A stretch of DNA of 64,000 nt from Opitutaceae bacterium (GTDB lineage: Bacteria; Verrucomicrobiota; Verrucomicrobiia; Opitutales; Opitutaceae). Positions 1 through 8,643 of the stretch are shown in pieces (the first letter of the stretch is position 1; every line of letters begins with the position of its first letter). Location: NCBI GenBank assembly GCA_027482185.1, contig JAIXWF010000012.1:62001-126000 (forward strand). The letters are read 5' to 3'. The translations under genes and the position numbers were made by a program. Under the pieces are notes generated by a model. It was not told the origin of the DNA, made no database searches, and was given only the letters and a program-made list of their open reading frames with translations.

Positions 1-2128
1 GGAAACACGCGATCGCGCCGTCCCAATCCCGCGCATAGTACTTGGCCAGGCCTTCTTCGAAAATCGCGATGCAGCGGCGCGCGTCGTCCGCCAGCGACTC
101 CTTCAGCCCGACGATCTCGTAGATCGGCACGGGCTGCGAACGGCCCATCACGACGATACGTCCGAGCGGACGGAACACCACGCGGTCGCCGCCGTGTTTC
201 TCGCAGGCCAGCTTCGTCGCCTCGGCCACCATCGTGTACGCGCCCCAACTCTTCGCGCCCGATTCCATGCGCGCGGCGAGGTTCACGTTGTCGCCCATCA
301 TCGTGTAGTTGAAACGCGTGCGGCTGCCCATGTTGCCGATCATGCACACGCCGGTGTTGAGGCCGATGCGCGACTGCATCTTCCAGACGATCTCCGGCCA
401 CTTGTCGCCCTCGCCCTTCCACTTTGTCCGGAGCTCGCCGAGTTTTTGGTGCACCAGTTGCGTCGCGACACAGGCCCGGTACGCGTGGTCCGGCAACGGG
501 ATCGGCGCGCCGAACATCGCGACCACGGCGTCGCCGATGTACTTGTCGAGCGTGCCGCCCTGCGCCTGCACGATGTCCGTGCACGCGGTGAGATATTCGT
601 TCATCAGCTCGACCAGCGGCCCCGAGCCGAGTTTTTCCGAGAAGCTCGAGAAGCCCTGGATGTCCGAGAAATAGGCCGTGATCTCCGCGTCGTGCCCGCC
701 GAGCTGCGGATCCTCGCCCGACTCGACCATGCGCTCGACCAGCTGCGGCGAAACGTACGCGCCGAACATGCCCTGCACGCGGCGCTTCGCCTTCTGCTCG
801 TCGATCACCTGCCAGATCAGGCCCGCGAAACTCGTCGTCAGCGCCGCGCCCAGCGGCGCCGTGAACGGCAAAATCAGGTGCGTTCCTTTGAAGGTCTGGA
901 AAACGAGCGCCACGTACACCGCCAGCGCCAGCACCGCCATGATCTTGGCGAACAGCGCGCGCGCGCCGCCGGCCACCGACAGCGTCGCCACGATCAGCGT
1001 CAGCCCGAACACGATCGCGTACACCGTCTGCGGCGGCACGCGCTTCAGGTACTGCCCCGAGACGATCGTTTTGAGGATGTTGCCGTGCACGCCGACCTTC
1101 GGCACCGGCACCTCGTCGAAGGGCGTTTGCCCAAGGTCCTGCAGCAATTTGTCCACCGGTCCGATCAGCACGACGGCGTCCTTGAACGCGTCCTGTGCAA
1201 AATACTCTTTGCCCGCCGCCTTCAGCTCCGGGTCGTCCGACGCCAGCGCCTCCGCGTATTGGTAAACCGTGACGAACTCCTCGCGCAGGTTCTGCGGCGC
1301 GATCCACGGCGAGAACCAATTCACGTCGAGCAATTGCCCCGCGCGCATCGGCACCGCCGTGTGCAGCGAGCCGTCGGCCCGGCGGAATTCCAGCGCGTCG
1401 CCCTTGGGCTGCACCGCGCCCGGCGGCAGTTGCCAGTAGAGCCGCGCCAACTCGACGGCCATGTGGAAATACGGCCGGTTGAGATTCGTCGGCACCCACA
1501 ACGGCACCACGCGCATCTGGTCCTCGATCGTGTCGATCAGTCCCACGAACGGCGGGTTGTAGAGCTTCGTCTGGCCCTCGGTGAAACTGATCTCGAACAC
1601 CGGCAATTCCGGCGGCTCCGATTGCTCCAGGCGCCACGATTCCGCGGAAATCAGCGGCAGCGTCCGCGTCTTCACCTTCTTGTCGATGTCCGTGAACTGC
1701 CAGCCGCCGTACGCGCCCGCCAGCACGACCGGCGGTTGCCGGAAGAGGAACCGCGCGAACTCCTGGTTGCCCGCGACGTGCTTGCGCCGGTCGACCGACT
1801 CGGAAAGTCCGGCCGCCGAAAACACAAAATCCAAACCGACGGCGCGCGCCTTGCCTTCGTTGACCAGCGCCGCCGACACCTTGGCGAAATAGGAACGGCT
1901 CCACGGCCACCCGCCGATCTTGTCGAGCGACAGCGAATCGACGTCGACGTACACGACCTTGATCGGCGCCTCGATCTCGCCGCGGTACTGGAAGCGCCAG
2001 TCGACGGATTTGTTTTCGAGAAACGCCAGCTGCCGGTAATGCTCCAGCAGGCACCAGATCAACGGAATCGGCAGCAGCAGCAGCCAGCGCAGTTGCGCGA
2101 CGGCCTTTGCTTTGTTCTTCGATGCCAT
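1..2128 (-). CDS. CHASE2-domain class III adenylate cyclase (3' end beyond window)
   Basis: Membrane-bound cyclase predicted to make cAMP from ATP in response to an extracytoplasmic signal. The reverse-strand reading starts MASKNKAKAVAQ at 2128, has a first hydrophobic segment near residues 14-27, then a CHASE2 sensor with the typical VVYVDVDSLSLDKIGGWPWSR stretch split over residues 60-85. A hydrophobic membrane region near residues 390-430 is followed by the linker FGAYVSPQLVERM. The catalytic domain near residues 475-650 keeps both metal aspartates (AYFSDIQGFS and DKYIGDAVVAMF) and the nucleotide segment NYTMMGDNVNLAARM; the Lys in DKYIGD fits adenine selectivity. A TPR-like tail begins before the edge. 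An in-frame ATG at 2152 is possible, but the 2128 ATG has a weak AAGG upstream. It lies downstream of fecR-like and O-antigen-ligase genes on the same strand, a likely envelope-signalling group. Cut by the window at base 1. Confidence 0.93.
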   Translation of the reverse strand, partial: MASKNKAKAVAQLRWLLLLPIPLIWCLLEHYRQLAFLENKSVDWRFQYRGEIEAPIKVVYVDVDSLSLDKIGGWPWSRSYFAKVSAALVNEGKARAVGLDFVFSAAGLSESVDRRKHVAGNQEFARFLFRQPPVVLAGAYGGWQFTDIDKKVKTRTLPLISAESWRLEQSEPPELPVFEISFTEGQTKLYNPPFVGLIDTIEDQMRVVPLWVPTNLNRPYFHMAVELARLYWQLPPGAVQPKGDALEFRRADGSLHTAVPMRAGQLLDVNWFSPWIAPQNLREEFVTVYQYAEALASDDPELKAAGKEYFAQDAFKDAVVLIGPVDKLLQDLGQTPFDEVPVPKVGVHGNILKTIVSGQYLKRVPPQTVYAIVFGLTLIVATLSVAGGARALFAKIMAVLALAVYVALVFQTFKGTHLILPFTAPLGAALTTSFAGLIWQVIDEQKAKRRVQGMFGAYVSPQLVERMVESGEDPQLGGHDAEITAYFSDIQGFSSFSEKLGSGPLVELMNEYLTACTDIVQAQGGTLDKYIGDAVVAMFGAPIPLPDHAYRACVATQLVHQKLGELRTKWKGEGDKWPEIVWKMQSRIGLNTGVCMIGNMGSRTRFNYTMMGDNVNLAARMESGAKSWGAYTMVAEATKLACEKHGGDRVVFRPLGRIVVMGRSQPVPIYEIVGLKESLADDARRCIAIFEEGLAKYYARDWDGAIACF

Positions 2129-2246
2129 TTTCCCGACCTTGGCCGAACTCATGCAGTTGGGCGAGCTTGGCTGGGAGTGGGGTGCAAAACCGTTCGGTCC
2201 GTCAGGTTGCCTGCTTCGGCTCCGTTTTCGGAACCTCGCGGATCGA

Positions 2247-2280
2247 TCTCTCAACCCTCAACTTTCAACGCTCAACTCCA
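2247..2280. repeat. heptad repeat array (TCAACYC type)
   Basis: About five degenerate 7-base units of the TCAACCC / TCAACGC / TCAACTC kind between the FecR-like gene and the cyclase gene. It begins about 11 bases downstream of the FecR stop. Only one arm is visible here. Confidence 0.7.
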
Positions 2281-2290
2281 CGATCCCGGC

Positions 2291-3448
2291 TTAGGGCTGC
2301 GTCGGCACGATGCGGGGCGGCGTGGCCGGCGGCGGCGTCGTGGTGACCTCCGCCGTGAAATTGGAACCGGTGACCGTGGTCGTCGTGGGCGTCGGATTCG
2401 TGGTCGTCGTGGGCGTCGGATTCGTGCTCGTCGTGGTCTGCCCCGATCCCGTGCCGCCCGTGCTCCCGGTGGTTCCCGTCGTGCCCGACGTGCCGGACGA
2501 ACCGGTGCCGGAGGCAGATCCGCTCGAGGGCGCGGGCGTAAAGACCGTCTGCTGCACCGCCACGGCAATCTCGGCCGCGGCGCTGGTCACGGCCGCGAGC
2601 GTCGCGGCGTTGACGTTGGTCGTGGACGACGGCGGCGGCGGCAGCACGGTCACGACCATTTGGCCCTGCGCGTTCGTCGTCACGTTGACCGTGATCGCGA
2701 TTTCCTGGCCCTGGGGAACGGTGATGCCGGTGACCGTACCGGTGCCGGTCGCCGTCGGTTCGGGCGTGGCATTCGGCTGGGGCGTGTTGCCTTGGCCCTG
2801 ACCCTGGCCTTGGCCCTGGCCCTGGCCGCCGGGGGTGCCGCCGGATTGGCTGCCGCCCGGAGCGAGCGATTCGAAAGACACGTTGCCGCTGGCGGTGCTC
2901 AGCGTGAAGAAGGCCTGGCCGGTGCCGCCGGGACGGAAAACGATGCGGAACGTCGTGCCGCGGATGCCGGCGGCGCCGACCGGAGTTTGCACGATGAAGG
3001 AGGAACCCTTGTCGTACTTCAGCTTCTTCACGTTGCCGACGAGCTCGCCCTTGTTCAGGGCCAATTTCGTGCGCGACTGCGAGGGCTCGTCGCTGATCTC
3101 CGCGACCTTGATGTCGCTCGCAAACGGATCCTGCAGGAACTCCTCGATGATGAGTTCCGAATCCGCACCCAGCTGCGTCGTCGCGCCGTTGGAAAACACG
3201 AGCACCACGCTGCCGTCGCCGAAGGTGTTGATCTTGGCCTTCTGAGGGACTTTGGCGCCGTTCTCCAGCGCCGTGACCGTGCCGCCGACCGTCATCTCGA
3301 CCCGGCCCGATTTCTTCGCGACGAGGATCAACTCCGCGCCGCCGACCACCGCGGGTGCTCCGGCAGGAGCCGCCGGCGTTTGCGCCAACGCCGACATCAC
3401 GCCGGCCAAGGCACCGACCAACAACCAGGACAGGAAACGAAAGTGCAT
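2291..3448 (-). CDS. FecR domain-containing secreted protein with low-complexity tail
   Basis: Predicted exported protein of 385 residues. An N-terminal signal peptide (MHFRFLSWLLVGALAGVMSALA) precedes a FecR-type domain near residues 45-200, recognisable from VLVFSNGATTQLGADSEL and VQTPVGAAGIRGTTFRI. The C-terminal part is low complexity: glycine/glutamine repeats (GQGQ) near residue 210, a Pro/Ala/Thr region, and a Gly/Ser/Thr tail ending in TTTTNPTP repeats encoded by a 24-base direct repeat. It has no TonB-dependent receptor or anti-sigma membrane segment, so it is not a classical FecR sigma regulator. FecR domains of this kind are often found beside CHASE2 cyclases, and the downstream gene here is one. 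Binding target is unknown; the tail may be a flexible or wall-associated spacer. Confidence 0.85.
   Translation of the reverse strand: MHFRFLSWLLVGALAGVMSALAQTPAAPAGAPAVVGGAELILVAKKSGRVEMTVGGTVTALENGAKVPQKAKINTFGDGSVVLVFSNGATTQLGADSELIIEEFLQDPFASDIKVAEISDEPSQSRTKLALNKGELVGNVKKLKYDKGSSFIVQTPVGAAGIRGTTFRIVFRPGGTGQAFFTLSTASGNVSFESLAPGGSQSGGTPGGQGQGQGQGQGQGNTPQPNATPEPTATGTGTVTGITVPQGQEIAITVNVTTNAQGQMVVTVLPPPPSSTTNVNAATLAAVTSAAAEIAVAVQQTVFTPAPSSGSASGTGSSGTSGTTGTTGSTGGTGSGQTTTSTNPTPTTTTNPTPTTTTVTGSNFTAEVTTTPPPATPPRIVPTQP
2376..2438. repeat. 24-base direct repeats inside the FecR-like gene
   Basis: A 24-base unit containing GTGGGCGTCGGATTC occurs twice head to tail with a third partial copy. On the minus strand it encodes the repeated NPTPTTTT peptide of the FecR-like protein tail, so copy number changes stay in frame. 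Confidence 0.8.
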
Positions 3449-3594
3449 GAAGAAATTCGGCTGAAACTTGGCGGAGCGTTAACGCCAAAAGCTGGCGCAG
3501 AGTTATCCCCGACAGCAAAGGAGGGTCAAGGCGCAAACCATACGCCGTGCCAGCGTCGCGCCGACTTTTCCACGCGCCTTGCCGGCGCCGACTT

Positions 3595-5514
3595 TCATTT
3601 CTTGCGGCGACGTTGCTCGAACCGTTCCCGCAACGCGTACGCCGGCGCGAAGTTCGGGTCGAGCTTGAGGCAGTAGGCCAGCGCCGCCTCCGCGGGCTCG
3701 CGGGAGACTTCGTTGCCCCGCCCCAGATGGTCGGCGAGGTAGTACCACGCGACCGCATCCGCCGGCGCGATCTCGACCGCAGCAAAGAAATCCGCGCCCG
3801 CTTCCGACCAACGGCTTTGCAAATCGCGCGCCACGCCGCGCCGGATCGAAAACTCGCTGCAGACCGACGACAACGCGAGTGCCCGGTCCGCCGCTGCTTC
3901 CGCGGCCCGCGCCAGATCGCGGGCCCCGGCCGGATCGTACCGGGTCGCCAACGCCAGCACGTAGGACAGATCCGCCCACGCTTGGGCGTGGCGCGGCGCC
4001 CACGCCGTCGCCCGCCCGAGGTCCGTCCGCGCCGCCGCGAGCACCGCGCGCACGTGGGCTTCCGGGACCGCCAGCCCGGCCGCGCCCAGCCGGTCGATCG
4101 CGGCGCGCGCCGGCCGCCGCAGGGATTCCGCCGCGAGCAACGGTCCCGCCAGGGCGGCGATCGCCAACCCGCCGGCCAAGGTTGCGACCACGGCCCACGG
4201 CCGGCCGCGCTCCCCGCCCGCCGGCGATGCCGTTTCCGCGATCCGCCAGCGCGCGGCCACGGCGAGCGCGCCCACGACCGCGAACGCCGCGACCAGCGCC
4301 GGGATCCGCAGATGGAAATCGAGCCCGAGCTGCAACGCGAACGCGCCCAGCCCCACCGCGAGGCCGGCTCCCACCGTCCGCGAATCCAGCCCGCCCGCGC
4401 GCCCGCCGGTCTCGTCCCGCCGCCGGCAGCGCCACGCGATCGCGAGCCAGCCGCCGAACAGCAGCAGCGCGCCGGCCGCGCCGTGGTCGGCGAGGACGTT
4501 GAGGTATTCGTTGTGGGCGTACAGCGGCTCGTCGCGGAAACCCGCCGGACGATGCCGCTCGAACAGCACATTGTAGCTGCCCGCGCCGTTGCCCAGCAGC
4601 GGGGCGTCGAGGAACAGGTTCCACGCCCCCTGCCACATCGCCGGCCGCGTCACTTCGCCGCCGTCGCGCACGAGCTGGCCGATCCGCTCCCGCACCGCCG
4701 GGCTCTCCCGGTACAGCCACGCGGCGCCGCCGCCGAGCAGCACGAGTCCCAGCGCGGAAAACGCCAGCCGCCGCCGCCACGCCCCGCGGCCCGCGGCCAA
4801 CGGCCAGGCCGCGACGGCGACCGCGAGCGCCAGCCACGCGCCGCGGCTGATGGTAAGCCCGAGACCGACGAGCAGCACCGCCGCAACCCAGACCCACCAG
4901 ACGCGCTCGGTCTCGCGCGCCCCGCGCCGGAACGCCAGCGCCGCCACCCCGGGCAGCACGAGCAGAATCAGCCCGGCAAAACTGTTGGGAATCGCGAAGG
5001 TCCCGCTCGCGCGGTCGAGAAACGCCGTCCGCACGCCGCCGAGCGGTTGCCACCCGGGTTGCACGAAACGTTGGTAACAGCCGGCCGCGACGCCGACGAC
5101 GGCCAGGCCGGCGAGCACGACGAAGAGAAAACGCCGCGTCCGGGACGAGCGCACCCCGTTGAGCACGATCCAAAACACGGCCGCGAGGTGTGCCCAGCCC
5201 AGCCACTCGGGCCACGCCAGCCAAGGCACCGGCGAAACGAAGGCCGCGTTCGCCGCCGCAAGCGCGAGAAACGGCAGCGGCACGAAGCCGGCCGGATGGA
5301 GCGGCGGCGCCGGCCTGCGCCACCGCCGCACCGCGAGCAGCAGCAGGGCCGCCGCCGTCAACGCGTAGGCCGCGAGCCGGAACTCCGGACGGTACCCGCC
5401 GAGTGCCAGCGTGCATCCGACCAGCTGCGCCGCGACCAACCCGGCCAGCAGCCACTCGCCGCGGTCGACGGCGGGCGCGGCGGGGACGGAAGATCGGCGA
5501 AGGGGATCGGCCAA
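3595..5514 (-). CDS. O-antigen ligase/polymerase-like membrane protein with C-terminal TPR-like region
   Basis: A 639-residue polytopic membrane protein. About ten hydrophobic segments span residues 20-460. The Wzy_C/O-antigen-ligase signature lies near residues 310-350, with LLGNGAGSYNVLFERH followed by AHNEYLNVLADHGAAG. These families transfer or polymerise undecaprenyl-linked glycans at the periplasmic face. The last ~150 residues are soluble and alanine-rich with TPR-like helical pairs (AWADLSYVLA, AWYYLADHLG), a common appendage of this family. The start used is TTG at 5514, with no better ATG upstream because the glnII terminator lies there. It lies 147 bases upstream of the FecR-like gene on the same strand and may share its transcript. 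The exact substrate (O-antigen or another glycan) cannot be told. Confidence 0.8.
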   Translation of the reverse strand: MADPLRRSSVPAAPAVDRGEWLLAGLVAAQLVGCTLALGGYRPEFRLAAYALTAAALLLLAVRRWRRPAPPLHPAGFVPLPFLALAAANAAFVSPVPWLAWPEWLGWAHLAAVFWIVLNGVRSSRTRRFLFVVLAGLAVVGVAAGCYQRFVQPGWQPLGGVRTAFLDRASGTFAIPNSFAGLILLVLPGVAALAFRRGARETERVWWVWVAAVLLVGLGLTISRGAWLALAVAVAAWPLAAGRGAWRRRLAFSALGLVLLGGGAAWLYRESPAVRERIGQLVRDGGEVTRPAMWQGAWNLFLDAPLLGNGAGSYNVLFERHRPAGFRDEPLYAHNEYLNVLADHGAAGALLLFGGWLAIAWRCRRRDETGGRAGGLDSRTVGAGLAVGLGAFALQLGLDFHLRIPALVAAFAVVGALAVAARWRIAETASPAGGERGRPWAVVATLAGGLAIAALAGPLLAAESLRRPARAAIDRLGAAGLAVPEAHVRAVLAAARTDLGRATAWAPRHAQAWADLSYVLALATRYDPAGARDLARAAEAAADRALALSSVCSEFSIRRGVARDLQSRWSEAGADFFAAVEIAPADAVAWYYLADHLGRGNEVSREPAEAALAYCLKLDPNFAPAYALRERFEQRRRKK

Positions 5515-5569
5515 GCGAAGCCGCGAAGGCGGCCGCGCGACCCTGCCTTCGCGCCGCGGCCGCTCCGAG

Positions 5570-5599
5570 AAAAAAAAGGCGCCGCCCGAAGGCGGCGCC
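5570..5599 (-). terminator. rho-independent terminator of glnII
   Basis: On the minus strand a perfect 9-bp stem GGCGCCGCC / GGCGGCGCC closes a TTCG tetraloop and is followed by eight T. It begins 27 bases after the glnII stop codon. Confidence 0.95.
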
Positions 5600-5625
5600 G
5601 CAAAGGACGGAGGCGTGAGCCCGAC

Positions 5626-6657
5626 TCAGGCGGTCGGAACCGTCTGGATCGTCTTGAGAATCCGGCCGGCAACGAGGTACGGGTCGGCGGCGGAGTTCGG
5701 ACGACGGTCTTCGAGGTATCCCTTGTAGCCGTTGTTGACGAAGCTGTGCGGGACGCGGATCGACGCGCCGCGGTCGGCGACACCGTAGCTGAACTTGTCG
5801 ATCGACTGCGTCTCGTGCAGGCCGGTGAGGCGGAGGTGGTTTTCCGGACCGTAGACGGCGATGTGCTCGTCGCGGAACTTGTTGAAGGCTTCCATGAGCT
5901 TCTCGAAGTAGGCCTTGCCGCCGGTCTCGCGCATGAACTTCGTGGAGAAGTTCGAGTGCATGCCGGAGCCGTTCCAATCGAGCGGCGAGTTGAAGGGCCC
6001 GAGGATGGGCTTGCAGCGCCATTCGACGTCGATCTCGTACTGCTCGCAGAGGCGGCTCAGGATGTAGCGCGCGACCCACATCTGGTCGGCGGCGCTCTTC
6101 GAACCCTTGCCGAAGATCTGGAATTCCCACTGGCCCTTCGCCACTTCGGCGTTGATGCCCTCGAGGTTGATTCCGGCATCCAGGCAGATGTCGATGTGGC
6201 GCTCGACGATCTCGCGGGCCACGCTGCCGACGTTCTTGTAGCCGACGCCGGTGTAGTACGGGCCCTGCGGGGCCGGATAGCCGCCCTCGGGGAAACCGAG
6301 CGGACGACCGTCCTGGTAGAAGAAGTACTCCTGCTCGAAGCCGAACCAGGTGTCCGGATCATCCGGAATCGTCGCGCGGGAATTGCTCGGATGCGCGACG
6401 CCGGTGTGCAGGAAGGTTTCGCACATCACCAGGACGCCGTTCTTGCGCGTGGAATCGGGGAACACCGCCACCGGCTTCAGCACGATGTCGGAGCTCTTGC
6501 CCTCCGCCTGCTGCGTGGAGCTTCCGTCGAAGCCCCAATTGGGCAGCTCACCGAGCGTCGGGAAGCTGGCGAATTCCTTGATCTGAGTCTTGCTGCGGAG
6601 ACTCGCCAGGGGCGTGTAACCGTCGAGCCAGATGTATTCCAGTTTGTATTTGGCCAT
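5626..6657 (-). CDS. glnII: glutamine synthetase, eukaryote-like type II
   Basis: Cytoplasmic enzyme that condenses glutamate and ammonia to glutamine using ATP. The 343-residue length and motifs match GSII rather than the ~470-residue GlnA: beta-grasp region YKLEYIWLDG at residues 4-13, WGFDGSST near 42, the PAPQGPYYTGVG loop, and NAEVAKGQWEFQIFG with the substrate-binding segment. GSII is not controlled by the adenylylation that regulates GSI. The ORF track extends 39 codons further upstream, but homologous sequence begins at MAKYKLEY, so 6657 is chosen. Upstream lies a sigma-54-like -24/-12 element at 6753-6767, and downstream a strong terminator, so the gene is probably monocistronic and nitrogen-controlled. 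Confidence 0.96.
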   Translation of the reverse strand: MAKYKLEYIWLDGYTPLASLRSKTQIKEFASFPTLGELPNWGFDGSSTQQAEGKSSDIVLKPVAVFPDSTRKNGVLVMCETFLHTGVAHPSNSRATIPDDPDTWFGFEQEYFFYQDGRPLGFPEGGYPAPQGPYYTGVGYKNVGSVAREIVERHIDICLDAGINLEGINAEVAKGQWEFQIFGKGSKSAADQMWVARYILSRLCEQYEIDVEWRCKPILGPFNSPLDWNGSGMHSNFSTKFMRETGGKAYFEKLMEAFNKFRDEHIAVYGPENHLRLTGLHETQSIDKFSYGVADRGASIRVPHSFVNNGYKGYLEDRRPNSAADPYLVAGRILKTIQTVPTA

Positions 6658-6752
6658 GATGATTTGATGGAGGCAGGGTTCTGAGACGAAAACAGGTTGA
6701 GGGTGCGCGGCTTGCCCGCCGTTGCAGCGGCGAAAAAACCTCCTCCAAATCA

Positions 6753-6767
6753 GCAGCTCATGTGCCA
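6753..6767 (-). promoter_or_regulatory. sigma-54 type promoter of glnII
   Basis: Minus-strand TGGCACATGAGCTGC has the GG and GC dinucleotides at the exact spacing of the sigma-54 consensus TGGCAC-N5-TTGC, with one mismatch. The predicted transcription start would give a leader of roughly 80 bases before the glnII ATG. Sigma-54 control of glutamine synthetase genes is common in other bacteria; here it is inferred from sequence only. Confidence 0.65.
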
Positions 6768-6887
6768 TCGGCAATCAGAAGTTTCGTTCATGACACTTTT
6801 TCGCACCAGAAATCGCATGCACGCAAACTTCGGACCGCAACCCGCGCTTGCCACCCGCGGATCGGGGCCGAACCTTCGAGCTTCCGC

Positions 6888-7307
6888 ATGCACGAAATCA
6901 AAGACACGGCGCGCGCCTCCGTCCGCATCGGCTTCGACGGCCGCGTCCACAAGATCTTCCGCGGCCATTTCGCGCGCGAACGCTTCGAGCACGAGGTCCG
7001 CGTCCTGCGTTACCTCGAAGCCCGGGGCTGCACGTTCGTCCCCAAGCTCCTCGAGGTCGATCCCTCTCAGCTCAAGATGGTTACGACCAATTGCGGCGGT
7101 CGCGTCGACCAGCTGAATGCGGAACGCCAGGCCGAGCTGTTCGCCGAACTCGAGACGTTCGGGGTCCGGCACGAAGACCGCGAGTTGCGCAACATCACCT
7201 ACCGTGTCGCCGATGGCCGCTTCTGCATCATCGATTTCGAGTTCGCCACCATCCTCGACGACGGCTCCGGCAAACCGATTTCCCTCAAGCCCAACCTCGG
7301 CACCTGA
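6888..7307 (+). CDS. minimal RIO/Bud32-like protein kinase (139 aa)
   Basis: A very short kinase-like protein. Visible are a candidate beta-3 lysine (RVHKIF, residue ~22), a candidate helix-C glutamate (ERFEHEVRVL), a catalytic loop HEDRELRNITY in place of HRDxxxxN (residues ~100-110), and IIDFEFA in place of DFG (residues ~119-125). The C-lobe ends almost immediately after this, so the activation segment and substrate lobe are missing, as in the smallest atypical kinases. ATG at 6888 is chosen because the upstream extension in the track has no kinase features. The stop is 16 bases before a PP2C phosphatase gene, which suggests a reversible phosphorylation pair. Substrate unknown. Confidence 0.72.
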   Translation: MHEIKDTARASVRIGFDGRVHKIFRGHFARERFEHEVRVLRYLEARGCTFVPKLLEVDPSQLKMVTTNCGGRVDQLNAERQAELFAELETFGVRHEDRELRNITYRVADGRFCIIDFEFATILDDGSGKPISLKPNLGT

Positions 7308-7323
7308 TTCCGTTCGCCCCGAC

Positions 7324-8169
7324 ATGGCCGACGCCGCTTCCGCCCCCACCCCCTTCGTTCACTGGTCCGGCCTGACCCATGTCGGCCGCGTCCGGCAAAA
7401 CAACGAGGACGCCTTTCTCGCCCTCGCCGTCGACGGCCGGGAGGTCCGCTATCTGGGCAAGACCGGCCACGCTTCGCTCGGCGAGTCGGACTTCGTCTTC
7501 GCCGTGAGCGACGGCATGGGCGGCGCCAAGTCCGGCGAATTCGCCAGCCGCATCACCGTCGATCGTATCACCCGCCTGTTTCCCCGCGCCTTCCGCATGG
7601 CCGCCAGCGGCCTGGGCGCCGGCTTCAACGACGTGCTCGCCGAACTCGTCACCGCCATCCACCAGGACCTGCTCAAACTCGGCTACTCCTACGAGGAATG
7701 CGCCGGCATGGGCGCGACGCTCAGCCTCTGCTGGGTCCGCCCCGATTGGGTTTACTTCGCGCACCTCGGCGACACCCGCATCTATTATCTGCCGCACGAC
7801 GGCAATTTCACCCAGGTCACGCACGACCACAGCCACGTCGGCTGGCTGCGCCGCGCCCGCCAGATCAACGAACGCGAGGCCCGCACCCACCCGCGGCGCA
7901 ATTCCCTCAACCAGGCCCTCGGCGCCGGCCACCAGTTCATCGATCCGCACATCGGCGCCGTCGCCCACCGGCCGGGCGACCGCTTCGTGATCTGCTCCGA
8001 CGGCCTGACCGACGGCCTCTGGGACCGGCAGATCGAGGAAAACCTCCGCATCCCGGAGCCGCGGCCCGACGGCCTCAGCCCCGCCCACGCCCTCGTCCAC
8101 CAGGCGGTGGAAAACTCCGGCCGCGACAACGTCACCGCCTTGGTCTTCGACTTTGTCGGCGGCCCGTGA
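7324..8169 (+). CDS. PP2C-family serine/threonine protein phosphatase
   Basis: Metal-dependent phosphatase of 281 residues, cytoplasmic, no membrane segment. PP2C motifs occur in order: GRVRQNNEDAF (residues ~22-32, metal Asp), FAVSDGMGGAKSGE (~59-72), GMGATLSLCWV (~129), FAHLGDTRIYYL (~146), RFVICSDGLTDGL (~219) and SGRDNVTALVFDF at the C-terminus. All metal-binding Asp positions are present, so it should be active. It directly follows a minimal kinase gene and is followed 13 bases later by a gamma-glutamylcyclotransferase-like gene; the three are probably one operon. The longer ORF in the track is an upstream run-through without homology. Confidence 0.93.
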   Translation: MADAASAPTPFVHWSGLTHVGRVRQNNEDAFLALAVDGREVRYLGKTGHASLGESDFVFAVSDGMGGAKSGEFASRITVDRITRLFPRAFRMAASGLGAGFNDVLAELVTAIHQDLLKLGYSYEECAGMGATLSLCWVRPDWVYFAHLGDTRIYYLPHDGNFTQVTHDHSHVGWLRRARQINEREARTHPRRNSLNQALGAGHQFIDPHIGAVAHRPGDRFVICSDGLTDGLWDRQIEENLRIPEPRPDGLSPAHALVHQAVENSGRDNVTALVFDFVGGP

Positions 8170-8182
8170 TTTCCCTGCCGCC

Positions 8183-8554
8183 ATGGGCGCGCTGCTCTTC
8201 GTCTACGGCACCCTGAAACGCGGTTGCCGCAACCACCGCCACCTCGCCGGCCAGGCCTTCGTCGGCCCGGCGCGAACCGCACCCGGGTTCACGTTGTATG
8301 ACCTCGGCGGATACCCGGGCATCGCCGCCGATCCGGCCGACGCCGGCGGCGTCGCCGGCGAACTTTGGACCGTCGATGCCGCCGCGCTGGCGCGCCTCGA
8401 CGCCTTCGAAGGCGTCCACGAAGGGCTCTACCGCCGCGCGCCCATCGCGCTGCAGGCCCCGTCCGGCGAAGTCGCCGCCGCGAGCGCCGAGGCTTACTTC
8501 CCCGCCGTCAGCCTCGTCGGCCGCCCGCACGTCGGCGCGGAATGGAAGGAGTGA
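8183..8554 (+). CDS. gamma-glutamylcyclotransferase-like (GGACT/AIG2) protein
   Basis: A 123-residue cytoplasmic protein starting MGALLFVYGTLKRGCRNH, the YGTLxxG substrate-loop signature of the AIG2/GGACT fold, followed by GYPGIAA and GELWTVDAAALARLDAFEG, where the Glu in the FEG segment matches the catalytic acid. The family releases 5-oxoproline from gamma-glutamyl peptides or amines; the substrate here is not known. It lies 13 bases after the PP2C gene. ATG at 8183 is used because the ten residues before it in the longer ORF overlap the PP2C C-terminus. Confidence 0.85.
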   Translation: MGALLFVYGTLKRGCRNHRHLAGQAFVGPARTAPGFTLYDLGGYPGIAADPADAGGVAGELWTVDAAALARLDAFEGVHEGLYRRAPIALQAPSGEVAAASAEAYFPAVSLVGRPHVGAEWKE

Positions 8555-8643
8555 GGCGGACGGGATAGAAAGAGCGTTGAAGGCAGTGCATTGAGTGACG
8601 GCATTGCGCAGCCCAGCCGTCCGCGGAGAGGAAAACGACGAGC

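Noticed and set aside
2291-3448. FecR-like gene as a sigma-regulating FecR
   Set aside because: No neighbouring FecI-type sigma gene or cytoplasmic anti-sigma domain, and a signal peptide directs it outside.
194-3676. 1160-codon open frame on the plus strand
   Set aside because: Antisense to the cyclase and FecR-like genes; Arg/His-rich shadow translation with no domain.
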